Shown here: in pieces, positions 14,794 through 17,692 of the stretch
Position numbering within the stretch: position 1 is the stretch's first letter
Layout of the letters: the number at the start of each line of letters is the position of its first letter
Source: Paracoccaceae bacterium
GTDB taxonomy: Bacteria > Pseudomonadota > Alphaproteobacteria > Rhodobacterales > Rhodobacteraceae
Direction of reading: 5' to 3'
Assembly (NCBI GenBank): GCA_007120685.1
Contig: SKNG01000500.1
Coordinates: forward strand, 1-17,692
DNA length: 17,692 nucleotides
The notes under the pieces: model-generated
The model's input: only the letters and a program-made list of their open reading frames with translations
Told to the model about the DNA's origin: nothing
Database searches by the model: none
Made by a program: the position numbers and the translations under genes

Positions 14794-17445
14794 ATGCCTC
14801 TTCCAGTCCCAGAGAAGCGCGGGCAATGGGCCGAGAGTTTTCGGCGGGCGCTTTTGCAGGCGCCCTGGTTCGATGCGCGCTGGTATCTTGACCGCTATCC
14901 TCATGTCGCGGAAGCCGGTTGGCACCCGGCGGATCATTACCTTGCCATTGGTCATCGCGCCGGGCATGCCACTGGTCCGCACAGGCTGCCGCATGGTGAG
15001 CCGGCGGGGGAAATCGCTGGCGCGGTTGCGGGTTTGCTGGACCCGGCGCCCACGCAGGCCGATCCGCTGGCCGTGATCGACGCGTTGCGCGTCAAGCTGC
15101 TGGGGCTGGGGTTCACCGAACCCGCGCTGGCCGATCTGGCCGCGCTGGCCACCGATGCCGAGGCAGAGCCCGTCACCCGTGCGCTGGCCGCGCGCGAACT
15201 GGCGCTTTGGCAGATGCGAATGCGCAATGCAGAGGGGTATCGCGCGGCGCTGGACTGGATCGAAAAGGCCCGCGCCGTGGCTGGCGCCACCATGGCGCCG
15301 CCCTTCCTGACGCGGCTGCGTCTGGCCGAGATGCTGTGCCTGCAACAATTGGGTCGTGATGATGAGGGTCGCGCCGCCTACGGTCGCGCCGCGCTGGCGG
15401 GCGAGGCGGATGACGACCTGATGCTGGCCCGCGCCACGCTGGCCGCCGATCCGGGCGAGCGGCTGGCCTGGATCAATGCCGTGCTGGCGCGCGGCGGGGT
15501 GCCTGCGCTGGCGCTGCGCCCCGATGACGGCACCCCGCCCTATGACCGGTTGACCACCGCCCAGCCGCCGCCCCCCGTGACCGAGGGTCCGCTGGTCACC
15601 GTGCTGGTGGCCGCCTGGCAGGCCGGCGCTACCCTGCCCACCGCGCTGCGCGCTTTGCAGGAACAGAACTGGCAGAACCTGGAGATCCTGGTGCTGGACG
15701 ATGCCTCGCCCGGGCCGGAGACCGCGCAGGTGGCGCAGGACTTCGCCGCGCGCGACCCGCGTATCCGGCTGATCCGGATGGACCGGAACGGTGGTGCCTA
15801 TATGGCGCGCAACCACGGGCTGGCGCAGGCGAAAGGTGCATTCGTCACCCTGCACGATGCCGACGACTGGGCGCATCCGCTGCGTATCGAGACCCAGATG
15901 CGCCACCTGCGCGACAACCCCGACGTGATGGGCTGCCTGACCCTGCAGGCGCGCATACGGGACGACCTGCGCTTCACCCGCTGGACCGGCGACGGGCATT
16001 TCATCATCCCCAACACGTCCTCCTTCCTGTTTCGCCGCGAGCCCGTCCTGCAGGGATTCGGCGGCTGGGACCGGGTGCGCATCTCGGCCGACAACGAACT
16101 GATCAGGCGGATCCGCCGCGTGCACGGGCCGGGCGCGGTGGTGCAGTTGCAGGGCGCGCCGCTGGCCTTTCAGCGCGACAGCGACACATCGGTCGTGGCT
16201 GACGAGCATCTGGGCATCAACGGCTTTCTCTATGGCGCGCGCCGCGCATATGCCGAGGCGCAGACCCATCACCGCGACACCGGCGGCGGGCTGGATTATG
16301 CCGATACCCCGCGCCCCTTTCCGGTGCCGGCGCTGATCCGCGCCGACCGGCCGGAACCGGATCGGCATGTCCCGGTGGTGCTGGGCTCGGAGTTCCGCAT
16401 GCAGGGCGGCAGCCTGAATTCCTGCATCGAGGAGATCCGCTTCCACCGCCGCCACGCGCTGCCGATCGGGCTGGTGGAGATGTTCCGCTACGACCTCTAT
16501 ACCGGCAAGCCGCGCGCCGACATGCTGCGCGATGTCCGCGCGCTGATCGATGGCGAGGTGGTGCAGCAACTGGTCTATGGCGAGGATGTGCGCTGCGACC
16601 TGCTGATCCTGCGCTACCCGCCCTGCCTGTGGCACGACCAGCGCTACCTGCCGAAGATCGAGGCCCGCGCGATCAAGGTCATCGTCAACCAGCCGCCCCT
16701 CAGCGATTACGGCCCCGACGGCGTGGTGCGCTACGATATCGCCAGCTGCGCGGCCAATATCCGCCGCTGGTTCGGCCGCGATGCGACATGGCACCCCATC
16801 GGCCCCATGGTGCGCGACGTGCTGGAGACGCGTCACGGCGACGATCTGCGCGCCATCGACTGGTCGGCCGAGGACTGGCACAACATCATCGATCTGGCCG
16901 ACTGGGCCGTCCCGGTGGAACCCCGCCCGGCCGGCGGGGTGCTGCGCATCGGCCGGCATGCGCGTGATCACTGGCACAAATGGCCCGGGTCGGCCGAGGA
17001 TATCCTGGCCGCCTATCCCGATGCCCCCGATGTGGCGGTGCAGGTGCTCGGCGGGGCCGGGGCGGCGGCGGCGCGGCTGGGGGGGCTGCCGGGCAACTGG
17101 CTGGTGCATCCCTTCGGCGCGATGGCGCCGCGCGACTTTCTGGCCGGGATCGATGTCTGGATCTATTTTGCCCATCCCGACTGGGTGGAAAGCTTCGGTC
17201 GCACCATCATCGAGGCGATGGCGGCCGGCGTGCCGGTGATCCTGCCCGAGGACTACCGCCCGGTCTTCAGACAAGCCGCGCTTTACGCTACACCGCAGAC
17301 GGCGGTGGCGCTGGCGCGCCGGCTGATGGCCGATCCGGCCGGGCGGGCGGCACAGATCGCCCGGGCGCGGGATTTCGTCGCGCAACGCTTCAGCCATGAC
17401 AGCCACGCCGCGCGGCTGCGCGCGGCGGGGGTGGCGCTGGCGTAG
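14794..17445 (+). CDS. Two-domain glycosyltransferase, GT2 (GT-A) fused to GT4-like (GT-B)
   Basis: An 883-aa probably cytoplasmic enzyme of surface-glycan synthesis. Residues 24-60 hold the WYLDRYPHVAEAG...HYLAIG motif found at the ends of many bacterial glycosyltransferases. Residues 60-250 look helical. A GT2 domain spans about 265-425: VTVLVAAW start, D302-D303 in VLDDAS, and D355-A-D357-DW as the metal/nucleotide-sugar motif. Residues about 525-880 form a GT-B domain whose C-terminal half has ESFGRTIIEAMAAGVPVILP, with Glu799 and Glu806 as the E-x6-E donor-binding pair. Two active sites suggest sequential addition of two sugars. ATG 14794 has AGGA nine bases upstream; in-frame TTG 14641 would add an Arg-rich, atypical extension and is rejected. 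Donor and acceptor are unknown. It starts about 1 kb from the divergent gene B. Confidence 0.85.
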   Translation: MPLPVPEKRGQWAESFRRALLQAPWFDARWYLDRYPHVAEAGWHPADHYLAIGHRAGHATGPHRLPHGEPAGEIAGAVAGLLDPAPTQADPLAVIDALRVKLLGLGFTEPALADLAALATDAEAEPVTRALAARELALWQMRMRNAEGYRAALDWIEKARAVAGATMAPPFLTRLRLAEMLCLQQLGRDDEGRAAYGRAALAGEADDDLMLARATLAADPGERLAWINAVLARGGVPALALRPDDGTPPYDRLTTAQPPPPVTEGPLVTVLVAAWQAGATLPTALRALQEQNWQNLEILVLDDASPGPETAQVAQDFAARDPRIRLIRMDRNGGAYMARNHGLAQAKGAFVTLHDADDWAHPLRIETQMRHLRDNPDVMGCLTLQARIRDDLRFTRWTGDGHFIIPNTSSFLFRREPVLQGFGGWDRVRISADNELIRRIRRVHGPGAVVQLQGAPLAFQRDSDTSVVADEHLGINGFLYGARRAYAEAQTHHRDTGGGLDYADTPRPFPVPALIRADRPEPDRHVPVVLGSEFRMQGGSLNSCIEEIRFHRRHALPIGLVEMFRYDLYTGKPRADMLRDVRALIDGEVVQQLVYGEDVRCDLLILRYPPCLWHDQRYLPKIEARAIKVIVNQPPLSDYGPDGVVRYDIASCAANIRRWFGRDATWHPIGPMVRDVLETRHGDDLRAIDWSAEDWHNIIDLADWAVPVEPRPAGGVLRIGRHARDHWHKWPGSAEDILAAYPDAPDVAVQVLGGAGAAAARLGGLPGNWLVHPFGAMAPRDFLAGIDVWIYFAHPDWVESFGRTIIEAMAAGVPVILPEDYRPVFRQAALYATPQTAVALARRLMADPAGRAAQIARARDFVAQRFSHDSHAARLRAAGVALA

Positions 17446-17456
17446 CGGCTTGCCCC

Positions 17457-17692
17457 TTACCGCCCGGTCAGGCGGCGCAGCCAGCCGCCGCCCTCGCTGC
17501 CCTTGCCCGGTCGAGCCGAAAGCGCCGCTTCCGCCGCCTGCAGGCGCTTGAGCACGACCACCTGTTCGGCGCGCAGGGCTGCCAGATCCGCCTCGGCCCG
17601 TTCCGCCCGCGCCTCGGCCGCTTGCAGCCGCGCGGTCAGATCGGCCAGCGCGGCATCGCGCTCGGCAAGGGCGGCGACGGCCTCGGCAGGCA
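17457..17692 (-). CDS. C-terminal end of a coiled-coil protein (partial)
   Basis: An open frame on the minus strand enters from the window edge and stops at TAA (17457-17459). The visible 77 or so residues are mostly Ala, Glu, Leu, Arg and Gln in heptad-like order (for example LTARLQAAEARAERAEADL), a strong coiled coil. After it come a Gly-rich linker and the basic end WLRRLTGR. It is convergent with the glycosyltransferase, with 11 bases between the stop codons. Such coiled-coil tails with a short basic end occur on surface-polysaccharide enzymes of this bacterial group, but the catalytic part, if any, lies outside the window, so no function is assigned. Confidence 0.75.
   Translation of the reverse strand, partial: PAEAVAALAERDAALADLTARLQAAEARAERAEADLAALRAEQVVVLKRLQAAEAALSARPGKGSEGGGWLRRLTGR

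Noticed and set aside
14785..17406. 873-codon minus-strand frame antisense to the glycosyltransferase
   Set aside because: No recognisable domain and His/Arg/Gln-rich composition; the opposite strand has intact GT2 and GT4 motifs.

Overview
The window is GC-rich DNA from an alphaproteobacterium, most likely a member of the Rhodobacterales (Paracoccus/Rhodovulum-like). This rests on codon use, a tripartite TRAP transporter operon, an FNR-type site of TTGAC-N4-GTCAA form, and RTX proteins with N-terminal 'DGGFVVxW' repeats. No RNA gene, CRISPR array or intact mobile element is visible.

Region 1 (1-4566, + strand) is a compact four-gene operon. It encodes a TRAP solute-binding protein (dctP type), the small and large TRAP membrane subunits (dctQ and dctM types, overlapping by ATGA) and an AMP-forming acyl-CoA ligase. 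A perfect 16-bp palindrome sits between a plausible -35 and -10 upstream, in the position of a repressor operator. The simplest reading is uptake of an organic acid followed by activation to its CoA thioester. The substrate cannot be read from sequence.

Region 2 (4567-13818) holds two convergent genes for large, probably type I-secreted, calcium-binding proteins. Protein A is 715 aa on the + strand; protein B is 2119 aa on the - strand. They share one architecture: seven N-terminal repeats (a possible seven-bladed beta-propeller), RTX glycine/aspartate repeats, a post-RTX segment, a small beta module, a dockerin-like pair of EF-hand loops and a conserved C-terminal tail. Protein B also carries about ten RCC1-like repeats, a roughly 750-residue beta-rich region I do not recognise, and a CARDB-like segment. 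Gene A has an FNR/CRP-family box upstream and a leader with two hairpins.

Region 3 (13819-14793) is almost 1 kb with no convincing gene. It should hold the divergent promoters of gene B and the next gene.

Region 4 (14794-17692) has a glycosyltransferase that fuses a GT-A (family 2) domain to a GT-B (family 4-like) domain. Eleven bases beyond it, convergent, is the 3' end of a gene for a coiled-coil protein that runs off the window.

The most interesting part is the A/B pair: two RTX/dockerin-like proteins that may be surface or matrix components binding calcium, next to a glycosyltransferase that might decorate the surface they attach to. That functional link is inference from adjacency only.
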